Positions 55,204-62,909 of a stretch of 64,000 nt of DNA are shown piece after piece. The stretch spans positions 113,521 through 177,520 of the forward strand of contig NZ_MSDV01000063.1 in assembly GCF_001931485.1 (NCBI RefSeq), in the 5' to 3' direction. A program made the translations under genes and the position numbers. Source of the stretch: Burkholderia sp. SRS-W-2-2016. GTDB lineage: Bacteria > Pseudomonadota > Gammaproteobacteria > Burkholderiales > Burkholderiaceae. Numbering within the stretch: position 1 is the stretch's first letter; the number at the start of each line of letters is the position of its first letter. The notes below the pieces were generated by a model, which saw nothing but the letters and a program-made list of their open reading frames with translations, searched no databases and had not been told where the DNA came from.

Positions 55204-56593
55204 CGCCGCCTCCGCGATTCTTCTTGTACCACGCATGAAAAGTCATTTTCGGCGCGTCGGGCAACTCGCGTTGCCGCCCCCAGATGTTCAGCGGGTTATA
55301 TAGAACGAAATTCGGCAGGCGCCGCAACGCGCTGCCCATCGACGCGACCGTCGCGCGATACAAGGTCGGACTCGCGAGCAATCGCCCCGCCATCTTCAGT
55401 ACTTCCTGTTTCACGAACGGCACTTCATGATGCTCGGCAATCACCGCGCGCCATTTGTAGATCTGTTCGTGGATATTGATCTTCACCGGACACACGTTCG
55501 TGCAACTGCCGTTCAGCGTCGATGCGAACGGGAGCGCGCTATAGCGTTTCAGATCGAAAGTCGGATTGATGATCGCGCCGATCGGCCCCGAATAGGTGCC
55601 GCCGTACGAAAGCCCGCCGCTGCGTCGATAAACCGGACAGGTATTCATGCACGCGCCGCAGCGAATACATTTGAGCGAGTACCAGAAGTCCTCCATCGCG
55701 AGCCGCTCGGAGCGGCCATGATCGACGAGGATGTAATGCATCTCGGTGCCGGGGCGCGGCGCGCGGAAATGCGACGTGTACTGCGTGATCGGTGAACCCA
55801 GCGCGCTGCGCGACAGCATCCGCACGAACACGCCGAGATCGGCCACTTTCGGAATCAGCTTCTCGATGCCGATCGACGCGATATGCAGCGGCGGCACATT
55901 GGCCGACAGATCGGCATTGCCTTCGTTAGTACACACAACCACGGTGCCGGTCTCCGCGACCGCGAAATTGCAGCCGGTCATCCCGGCGGTTTTCTCGCGC
56001 ACGAAATACGGTCGCGTATTCATTCGCTGACTTTCGGCCAGATAGTGAATGTCGCTATTGTGCGGATCGGTGCCGATGGTGCGGCCGAACAGTTCGGCCA
56101 CGTCCGCGCGCAGTTTGTGCACCGCGGGCACCACCATATGACTCGGGTCCTGATGATCGAGCTGCTGGATGCGCTCGCCGAGATCCGTTTCCATCACCGT
56201 GATGCCGCGCGGTTCGAGGTATTCGCGCATCCGGCATTCGTCGGTGAGCATCGACTTGCTTTTCACCAGCGTGGTCATCCCGCGCTCGGACATCAGCCTG
56301 TGAACGATCGCGTTGTGCTCTTCGGCGGTCGCCGCCCAATGGACGACCACGCCATTCGCTTCGGCCGCGGCGGAGAACTGCTCGAGATAGTCCGCCAGAT
56401 GCGACAGCGTATGTTCCTTGATCCCCGACGCGAGCGCGCGCAAGGTTTCCCATTCGGCGATTCCGTGCGCCTGCGCATCGCGCTTCTCGCGCAGATCCCA
56501 CAACCGCCGGTCGTGAAACGCGACGTGCTCGGTCTTCTGGATAAACGCACCGGCCGCCTTCGCGTGATCGATGCGCGGTTCGCGTCCGCTCAT
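55190..56593 (-). CDS. lutB: LutB-like iron-sulfur protein of L-lactate oxidation
   Basis: 467 residues. An N-terminal LUD-like domain is followed by two 4Fe-4S ferredoxin motifs (CIRCGACMNTCPVYRR, and CTNVCPVKINIHEQ). The motif GCNFAVAETGTVVVCTNEGN is typical of LutB/YkgF. It transfers electrons from lactate to the respiratory chain by family precedent. The ATG at 56593 overlaps the lutA stop by four bases. Upstream in-frame codons belong to lutA in another frame. Confidence 0.93.
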   Translation of the reverse strand: MSGREPRIDHAKAAGAFIQKTEHVAFHDRRLWDLREKRDAQAHGIAEWETLRALASGIKEHTLSHLADYLEQFSAAAEANGVVVHWAATAEEHNAIVHRLMSERGMTTLVKSKSMLTDECRMREYLEPRGITVMETDLGERIQQLDHQDPSHMVVPAVHKLRADVAELFGRTIGTDPHNSDIHYLAESQRMNTRPYFVREKTAGMTGCNFAVAETGTVVVCTNEGNADLSANVPPLHIASIGIEKLIPKVADLGVFVRMLSRSALGSPITQYTSHFRAPRPGTEMHYILVDHGRSERLAMEDFWYSLKCIRCGACMNTCPVYRRSGGLSYGGTYSGPIGAIINPTFDLKRYSALPFASTLNGSCTNVCPVKINIHEQIYKWRAVIAEHHEVPFVKQEVLKMAGRLLASPTLYRATVASMGSALRRLPNFVLYNPLNIWGRQRELPDAPKMTFHAWYKKNRGGGDDNA

Positions 56594-57333
56594 ACGCGCG
56601 CTCCATTGAGAACCTGCGCGATATGAATAAAGCGCGCGTCGGCCTTCATCCGTTCCGCGCAGCCTTGCTGATGCATCAGACACGACATGTCGCCGGACAC
56701 GATGTATTCGGCGCCCGCGTTCAGATGGTCGCGCACCTTGTCCTGCCCCATCCGCACCGACACCGCCTCTTCGGTCACCGAGAACGTGCCGCCGAAACCG
56801 CAGCATTCGTCAGGCCGTGCCGGCTTCACGAACTCGATTCCCTTCACGCCTTCAAGCAAGGTGCGCGGCTTCGAAAACGGCACACCCGCGATTTCCGACG
56901 CCGACGCCTGCTTCAGATGACGCAGCGCGCTGCAACTGGTATGCAATCCGACCCGATGCGGAAACTCGGCCCACGGAAATTCGCGCGCGCCGACCACGTC
57001 GTGCAGAAATTCGACCAGCTCGTACGCACTCGCGCGCACCTTCTTCACTTCGTCGGTCTGTTCGAGGGCGGTCAAATGTTCGCGCACGTGATGGATGCAG
57101 CTCGCCGACGGACCGACGATGTAGTCGTAGCCGGCGAAGTTGCGCGCGAACAGGCGCTCGGTCGCGGCGGCATCGGCATGCGCGCCGCTATTGCCCATCG
57201 GCTGGCCGCAGCAGGTCTGCTGCTGCGGATAGTCGACCTCGATGCCGAAACGCTCGAGCAGTTCGAGCGTCGCGATGCCGACTTCGGGATAGAACGCGTC
57301 GATAAAACACGGGATAAACAGCGCGACTTTCAT
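56590..57333 (-). CDS. lutA: LutA-like (Fe-S)-binding oxidoreductase
   Basis: 247 residues with two CCG domains, seen as VDYPQQQTCCGQPMGN and RPDECCGFGGTFSVTEE, which bind iron-sulfur clusters or heterodisulfide-like substrates in LutA/GlcF/HdrD. It is the first gene of the lutABC operon. The ATG at 57333 has a weak CCGGAAG site. A long untranslated leader with a palindromic operator lies upstream. Confidence 0.94.
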   Translation of the reverse strand: MKVALFIPCFIDAFYPEVGIATLELLERFGIEVDYPQQQTCCGQPMGNSGAHADAAATERLFARNFAGYDYIVGPSASCIHHVREHLTALEQTDEVKKVRASAYELVEFLHDVVGAREFPWAEFPHRVGLHTSCSALRHLKQASASEIAGVPFSKPRTLLEGVKGIEFVKPARPDECCGFGGTFSVTEEAVSVRMGQDKVRDHLNAGAEYIVSGDMSCLMHQQGCAERMKADARFIHIAQVLNGARV

Positions 57334-57398
57334 AGCTTCCGGTGGGGAAAACAACGGCGGGGATCGTGACCGCGCAGCGTGTGGCTAGACTGGTCATG

Positions 57399-57411
57399 TT
57401 GGTCTGACCAA
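57399..57411 (-). promoter_or_regulatory. Palindromic operator upstream of lutABC
   Basis: TTGGTCTGACCAA is a perfect 13-base palindrome around a central T. It resembles the TGGT-N-ACCA sites of FadR-subfamily GntR regulators such as LldR and LutR. A further half site TGGTCA is at 57391-57396. It sits between the regulator gene and the lutA start. Confidence 0.7.
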
Positions 57412-57489
57412 GACTATAGAAAAGTCCGATTGGGGTGTCAATCAGGAGCAATCGGGTGTCAACCCGCGCCGGCGCTTGGGCCGGCCGGC

Positions 57490-58236
57490 TCAGGACAGCG
57501 CGCTGCTGACCGGCTTCGCCGCATCGTCCTTGTAAAGCTCGCGCACGAAGGCCAGATGGCGCTCGGCCGCCTTGCGCGCTTTCGGCGCGTCGCGCGCGAT
57601 CACCGCGTCGTAAATCGCCTGATGCTGGTTCATCAACTGCTTTTCCATCGCGGCGTCGTAGTCGATCAATCGATGATACTGGCGCATCCCTTCGCGAATC
57701 AGCGTGTGAATGCCGTGCATCACGTGCGCGAGCGCCACGTTGTGCGTGGAGTCGGCGATCGCCAGGTGAAACGCGGCGTCGAGTTCGGCGAGATTGGTGC
57801 GGTCGCCGGCCTGCGAAGCGGTCTTCAACGCGTCGAACGCGGCGCCGATTTTCTTCAGATCGGCGGCGGTCGCGCGCTGCGCGGCGTACACGGTCGAGAT
57901 CGCTTCGAGTCCCTGGCGCAGTTCCAGAATGTCGGCGCTGGTGCGCGGATTTTGCAGCAGCAGTTCGGCGAGCGGCTTCGAGATGATCGGCGCGGTCACG
58001 TCGACGACGGTAAAACCGCCCCGCCCCGAGGTTTCGATATAGCCGTCCGCTTCGAGCCGGATCAACGCTTCGCGCAGCGACGGCCGCGACACGCCGAGCT
58101 GCGCGGCGAGATCGCGTTCGGCCGGCAGACGGTCGCCGGGCATCAGCGTGCCTTCCGAGATCAGTTGCTTGATCTGGTCGGATACCACGTCGGAGAGGCG
58201 CTTGCGTGCGAAGGACGGGATCGGGGTAAATGGCAT
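57490..58236 (-). CDS. lutR: GntR/FadR-subfamily regulator, probable lactate-responsive LutR/LldR
   Basis: 248 residues. The N-terminal winged helix reads LSDVVSDQIKQLISEGTLMP, then LAAQLGVSRPSLREALIRLE; the C-terminal helical FCD domain has the metal-site pattern LDAAFHLAIADSTHN and NQHQAIYDAVIARD. It lies 136 bases upstream of lutA on the same strand, and the palindrome above lies in between. LldR/LutR proteins are usually released from DNA by L-lactate. The exact ligand here is inferred from context. Confidence 0.88.
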   Translation of the reverse strand: MPFTPIPSFARKRLSDVVSDQIKQLISEGTLMPGDRLPAERDLAAQLGVSRPSLREALIRLEADGYIETSGRGGFTVVDVTAPIISKPLAELLLQNPRTSADILELRQGLEAISTVYAAQRATAADLKKIGAAFDALKTASQAGDRTNLAELDAAFHLAIADSTHNVALAHVMHGIHTLIREGMRQYHRLIDYDAAMEKQLMNQHQAIYDAVIARDAPKARKAAERHLAFVRELYKDDAAKPVSSALS

Positions 58237-58362
58237 GGGGCAGCAATCGGTGAAGCCGGTGGACGGAGCGGCCGGCGGCGACGGCAGCGGCGCGGCGGCT
58301 CCACAGTGCGTGGAATTATAGCGTTCGACCGCGCGCGCCGATCGTGCGCAACGCGTGCCCGC

Positions 58363-60138
58363 TCATTGACCTGGCGCGCTGTAGAAACTCACCAGATCGC
58401 GCTTCAGCGCATGCAGCGCGGCATCGTCGAGATAGACCATGTGGCCGGTCGGATAGTACGTAATCCGTACATTCTCGCGCAGCGTACGGTCGAGATCGAG
58501 GTGCGAGAGCGCGTATTCGGTCGCGTAGAACGGCGTGGCCAGATCGAAATAGCCATTCAGCGACAGCACCCGCAAGCGCGGATTCTGCCGCATCGCTTCG
58601 GCGAGATCGCCGCCCGCGTACGGCAATTGCAGATGCTCGCCCCACCATTCGCGATGCTTCCAGTCCCACTGCCGCAATGCGTCGTCGTTGAATACGCGGT
58701 AGCGGTCCGCCGGCGTGTAGTGCAGATCGTCGGCCAGATGCTGGTGAAGCGCCGCGTTGAACGCGTTCGCGACGCTGCTTACCGATGCGTCGAAGTCGGG
58801 ATGCTCGGAGGCGGCGTCGGCATCGATGCCTTCGAAACGCGCGTCATAACGGCCAACGCTGCGCGCCTCGTCGCGCAGCAGTTCGCTGCGAAAGCGGGAC
58901 GGGTACAGCCGCAGATGGTTGCGCTTCACGAAGCCGACATCGAGCCCGGTAAAGTACGCGACGCGCGCGGCGATCGCGTCGCGCTGCTCGTCGGGCAATG
59001 CATCGCCTAGCGCGAGCGCCTGCGCATACGGACCGCGCGCAAACGCGCGCGCTTCGTCGAGGAAGGCCGGCAGGTTCGCGGGCTTCGGCGCGACCTTGTC
59101 GTGATACCACGCGATCGCCGCGAAACTCGGCAGATAGCTTTCGCTCTTGAAATCGAGGCCCGGCGAGAACGCGGCCGAATCGAGCACCGACGACAGCAGA
59201 ATCACACCGTTCAGCGCGATATTGTTCTGCCCCAATTCGTAAGCGAGCATCGCCGCGCGCGCGGTGCCGTACGATTCGCCGAACAGATACTTCGGCGAAT
59301 TCCAGCGCTGATTGACCGTCAGATAGCGGTCGATGAATTGCACGAATGCGCGCAGATCCTGATCGACGCCCCAGAAGTCCTTGCCGCTGCCATGCCCGAC
59401 CGGTTTCGACAGACCGGCGCCGATCGCGTCGACGAACACGAGGTCGGTGGTGTCGAGCAGGCTGTCGGGGTTGTCGGCGAGCGTGTACGGCGCGGGCGGC
59501 GTGCTGGCGGGGCTCGCGGTGCGCACCCGCTTCGGTCCGACCGAACCCATCAGCAGGAACAGGCTGCCGGCGCCGGGGCCGCCGTTGAACAGGAAGGTGA
59601 CGGGGCGCGTCGCTGGCGTTTTCGTCGGCACTGTGTACGCGACGTAAAACATACTCGCGTTGGCCGCGCCGCTTTTGTCGTGCAAAAGCAGATTGCCGGC
59701 GGTCGCGGTGTAGTCGAGCTTGCGGCCGTTCACGCGCAGCGAATGAGTTGTGACGCTTGAGGTTTCCGGCGGGACCGGCGTGGCTGCGGTGGCTGGGGAC
59801 GACGCTTTGCTGTCGTGGTGCGGGTGGTCCGTTGCGTTCGGAATGTCCGTCGGCGGCGGCGCGGCTTGCGGGTCTGCGTGAGAAGACGCGCGCTTTCGTG
59901 GCTGGTTCGCTGAACTGCTGCGCGGCGCAGCGCTCGCGTCTGAGCCTGGGTTGCTGGTGACTGCAGAATCGGAGGCCGCAGAGGACGAACCAACCTGCGC
60001 CGCAGCCGGCGCATCCGCCTGCTCCGCTGCCCTACCCGCTTCACCGAATGCCGCAAGACTGCAGGCACACAGTAGCGCCGTCAGCGGCGCCCGACACAAC
60101 GAAAAACAAACGCGCTTGGCCATAAAGTATTCCGTCAT
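58363..60138 (-). CDS. S10 family serine carboxypeptidase-like exported protein
   Basis: 591 residues with an N-terminal signal or anchor (FSLCRAPLTALLCACSLAAF). A low-complexity alanine/serine/proline linker covers about residues 30-140. The alpha/beta hydrolase domain has the serine in YLFGESYGTARAAM, an aspartate in SLNGYFDLATPFYATE, and a histidine in VRITYYPTGHMVYLDDAALH, all in S10 order. It would act in the periplasm or outside. The substrate is unknown. ATG codons at 60138 and 60123 are possible; the second opens the signal peptide directly. Confidence 0.88.
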   Translation of the reverse strand: MTEYFMAKRVCFSLCRAPLTALLCACSLAAFGEAGRAAEQADAPAAAQVGSSSAASDSAVTSNPGSDASAAPRSSSANQPRKRASSHADPQAAPPPTDIPNATDHPHHDSKASSPATAATPVPPETSSVTTHSLRVNGRKLDYTATAGNLLLHDKSGAANASMFYVAYTVPTKTPATRPVTFLFNGGPGAGSLFLLMGSVGPKRVRTASPASTPPAPYTLADNPDSLLDTTDLVFVDAIGAGLSKPVGHGSGKDFWGVDQDLRAFVQFIDRYLTVNQRWNSPKYLFGESYGTARAAMLAYELGQNNIALNGVILLSSVLDSAAFSPGLDFKSESYLPSFAAIAWYHDKVAPKPANLPAFLDEARAFARGPYAQALALGDALPDEQRDAIAARVAYFTGLDVGFVKRNHLRLYPSRFRSELLRDEARSVGRYDARFEGIDADAASEHPDFDASVSSVANAFNAALHQHLADDLHYTPADRYRVFNDDALRQWDWKHREWWGEHLQLPYAGGDLAEAMRQNPRLRVLSLNGYFDLATPFYATEYALSHLDLDRTLRENVRITYYPTGHMVYLDDAALHALKRDLVSFYSAPGQ

Positions 60139-60370
60139 GAGTCGACACGCGCCGAAGCGCAACACAGCCGCTTCGACAACCCGCCCGGCGCTCGATTCCT
60201 GACGCAAGTTCACGCGCCGTCAATTGCCCTCGTTGCGGTGCGTCGCAGATTACAAATCGCTTGTTTCGCCGCTACAGCACGCTACGCGACGCTACCGGAC
60301 GCGACCCGCAACGCGCGCGCTACTCGTGGCAGAATCGAAGCCGCTTTCGTCGCCAGCCCGGAGCGCATTC

Positions 60371-60870
60371 ATGGTCCAACCGGTAACAGACGCATTCGAC
60401 GCCGCCGCGCTGATCCCCGGTTTTCGCGCGCCGCAACTGCCGCACGGCGAAGCCGACGGCCCGGCTCTCGATGCCGCCGACCACACGATGCGCCACTGGA
60501 CCAGCGCCGCGAGCGGCGCGCTGATCCCCGGCTCCGACGCGCACCGCCGCGAAATGTGCCGGATGTTTCGCGAAACCTTCAATCCGTATCGCCCGTCCGT
60601 GCTCGCGTGGCCGCAACTCGAAGCGGCGACGTTGCAACGCATCGTCGCGCTGCCGATCTGGGACATCGCGGTGCAGACCGAAGGTCGCACGCGTCTGCGG
60701 ATGGCCGCGTACGCGGCGACGCTCGACGACCCGGAACTGCGCGACGCGCTCGCGCTGAATGCATGGGAAGAAAACCGCCACAAAGAAATCCTGGCGCGGA
60801 TGGTCGCCGCGTACGGGATCCCGCTCGCGAGCGAGCCGCATCGCGGTTCGCTCGCCAGAAAGGCTGATCC
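60371..60870 (+). pseudogene. 3'-truncated ferritin-like/diiron domain gene
   Basis: The first about 160 codons read as the N-terminal half of a ferritin-like helical protein. They have a helix with Glu104 (IAVQTEGRTRLRMAAYAATL) and ENRH at 134-137 (LNAWEENRHKEILARMVAAY), the first half of a diiron site. The second E-x2-H of such proteins is missing. After about codon 160 the frame runs on in the antisense of the aminotransferase gene to a stop at 61444 (357 codons in all), which is not real protein-like sequence. CGGAG seven bases upstream supports the ATG. The gene was probably cut when the aminotransferase region was joined here. Confidence 0.65.
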
Positions 60871-60885
60871 GCGCGACGCTAACCG

Positions 60886-62070
60886 TTACGCTCGCAACTG
60901 CTCGACAAACCTCGCAATCCGCTCGCACGCTTCGAGCAACCGCGCGTCGTCCACCACCAGCCCCAGCCGCACGAAGCCGCTCGCGGTGTCGCCGAACGCA
61001 CTCGCGTCGAGCACCGACACGCCCGTCGCGCGAAACAGCCGCCACGTGAACTCGGTGGTATCGAGCCCGGTGCCGCTGACGTCGACCATGATGAACATGC
61101 CGGCCTCGGGCAGCAGACAGCGCAACCCCGGCACCCGATGCAGCCGCTCGAACACCACGTCGCGCCGGCGCCGGTATATGTCGCGGATTTCGCCGACGAT
61201 CGCCGCCCGGTTCTGCACCGCCGTCAGCGCCGCCTGCTGGATAAAACCAGGCAGGCCGTACAACATCGCCAGCGCGAGCCGTCCCATATGTTCGATCAGC
61301 GTCTCCGGACCGATCGCCCAGCCGACCCGAAAACCCGCCATCGCATGCGACTTCGACAGACTGCCGAGCGTGACCGTACGCGCGGCCATCCCCGGCAGCG
61401 AGGCAATGCTCACGTGTTCGCGCTCGAACGTCAGTTCCGCATAGACCTCGTCGGACAGCACCCACAGGTCGTGCTCGTGCGCGAGGCGCGCGATCCGTTC
61501 GAGATCGGCGCGTTGCATCACCACGCCGGTCGGGTTGCATGGCGTCGCGAAGAAAATCGCCCTGGTGCGCGGGGAAATGGCCGCTTCGAGCGCGTCGCAG
61601 TCGACGTGAAACGCGCGCGCCGGATCGACCGGCACGGCGACCAGCGTCGCGCCGGCCGCGCGCACGCAGGCCTCGTAGGTCAGGTACATCGGTTCGGGGA
61701 CGATCACTTCGTCGCCCGCTTCGAGCAGACACAGCGAGACCGCGAACACGCCGTTCTGCGCGCCCGCGGTCAGCACCACGTTGGCGGCGCTGACGTCGCA
61801 ACCGGTCGCGCGCGCGTGTTGCTCGGCGAGCGCCGCGCGCAACGGCTCGCGGCCGGCGATCGCGGTGTAATGGGTATCGCCGGCGCGCAACGCATCGATC
61901 GCACGCTCGACGACCGGCGCGGGCGTCGCGAACTCCGGGTCGCCGACGCTCAGCACGATCACGTCCTCGCCGTTGGCGGCCGCCTGGGTCGCGACCCGAT
62001 GAATTTCCCATGCCGACGTGCGCCGCCCCTGCAGCCGCTCGACCAGATTCGAATACTTCATTGCGCTCAT
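60886..62070 (-). CDS. Class I/II aminotransferase, AruH-like
   Basis: About 394 residues of the PLP fold type I family. Landmarks are GEDVIVLSVGDPEFATPAPV, HYTAIAGREPLRAALAEQHA, AGAQNGVFAVSLCLLEAGDE, CNPTGVVMQRADLERI, LSDEVYAELTFEREHVS and the PLP lysine in LGSLSKSHAMAGFRVGWAIG. The pattern agrees, as far as memory goes, with arginine-pyruvate transaminase AruH of Pseudomonas, so it may feed arginine breakdown. No other aru genes are visible. Starts at 62070 or 62061 are both possible. It ends directly against the truncated ferritin-like gene. Confidence 0.85.
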   Translation of the reverse strand: MSAMKYSNLVERLQGRRTSAWEIHRVATQAAANGEDVIVLSVGDPEFATPAPVVERAIDALRAGDTHYTAIAGREPLRAALAEQHARATGCDVSAANVVLTAGAQNGVFAVSLCLLEAGDEVIVPEPMYLTYEACVRAAGATLVAVPVDPARAFHVDCDALEAAISPRTRAIFFATPCNPTGVVMQRADLERIARLAHEHDLWVLSDEVYAELTFEREHVSIASLPGMAARTVTLGSLSKSHAMAGFRVGWAIGPETLIEHMGRLALAMLYGLPGFIQQAALTAVQNRAAIVGEIRDIYRRRRDVVFERLHRVPGLRCLLPEAGMFIMVDVSGTGLDTTEFTWRLFRATGVSVLDASAFGDTASGFVRLGLVVDDARLLEACERIARFVEQLRA

Positions 62071-62224
62071 CCGTGTGGTGGTTGAACCGCTGGGTTGACC
62101 GTGACGCGGCGGTGGAGCGATCATCCACGGCACCGCGACTCGCCAATGTAATGGCGGTCCGGCGAAACGTCCAGAGATGGCAAAAGGATCCGGTAAGATC
62201 CGCGCACGCTACCCAACCAAAATT

Positions 62225-62587
62225 ATGCGCAAACTGATCGCAAGCACGGCCGCATTGACCCTCACACTAACAGGCTGCGCACAGCCGCGTCATCCCGATA
62301 CGCGAATCGATTGCCTCATCCAGGCGCCCGCGTATCCTCTGCTATCGCGGGAGCACGGCGAAACGGGCACGGCCGCCGTCAAGGCGACGGTCGATGCAGA
62401 CGGCCGCCTCATCAGCGTCACCATCGCGCATAGCAGCGGCCACACGAAGTTAGACGAGGCCGCGTTAGCCGCGATGCGCGGATCGACCTGCAAGCCTCTT
62501 TACAAAGGTGGCGAGCGAGTACCGTTCACGTTCACGCAGCCCTATCGCTTCGCACTCGGGGAGCAGTCGCCGCTTCATCCGCAGTAG
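62225..62587 (+). CDS. TonB C-terminal-domain lipoprotein
   Basis: 120 residues with a lipoprotein signal (RKLIASTAALTLTLTGCAQ, lipobox LTGC). The mature part is a small TonB_C-like domain (GTAAVKATVDADGRLISVTI, then GHTKLDEAALAAMRGSTCKP). Short proteins of this type occur in many copies in Burkholderiales; they lack the proline-rich span and N-terminal helix of TonB, so energy transfer is doubtful. The ATG at 62225 starts the signal. A terminator follows 71 bases after the stop. Confidence 0.85.
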   Translation: MRKLIASTAALTLTLTGCAQPRHPDTRIDCLIQAPAYPLLSREHGETGTAAVKATVDADGRLISVTIAHSSGHTKLDEAALAAMRGSTCKPLYKGGERVPFTFTQPYRFALGEQSPLHPQ

Positions 62588-62909
62588 TACCCGGCTCAGA
62601 CCGCGATACCGGCATCGGATCGAAGGGGGCCGTCCGAGCCCGTTATATTTCCTGATGGCCCGCATGTCCTGCGGGCTTTTTTCGCTTCGATGTCGCTATG
62701 CGCGTGCTGACACCTGCACGCCACACCAGAATCATCACCTCCTGACAATAAATAACGCATTTTCAGACTTTACTGATTTGAGGCGGATTGGTTCACAGGG
62801 TAAAAGCCTTGAGGGTCTAAGTTAGTCCCTCATCGCGGCCGTTATCCTCCTTTGCAGTTCCTCTGCGCCAGGCCGCTCCTCTAAAAAGAATCAGTAAGGA
62901 GACCGGTCT
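62588..62909. other. Intergenic interval before vgrG
   Basis: 322 bases with the terminator at 62658 and an AT-rich stretch around 62730-62830 that probably holds the vgrG promoter. No clear -35/-10 pair or attachment site was found. Confidence 0.5.
62658..62682 (+). terminator. Intrinsic terminator after the TonB-domain lipoprotein gene
   Basis: GCCCGCA pairs with TGCGGGC across a five-base loop and is followed by six T (62677-62682). Confidence 0.9.

Noticed and set aside
60871..61444. C-terminal half of the long frame from 60371 as real protein
   Set aside because: It is the antisense of the conserved aminotransferase gene and does not look like protein.
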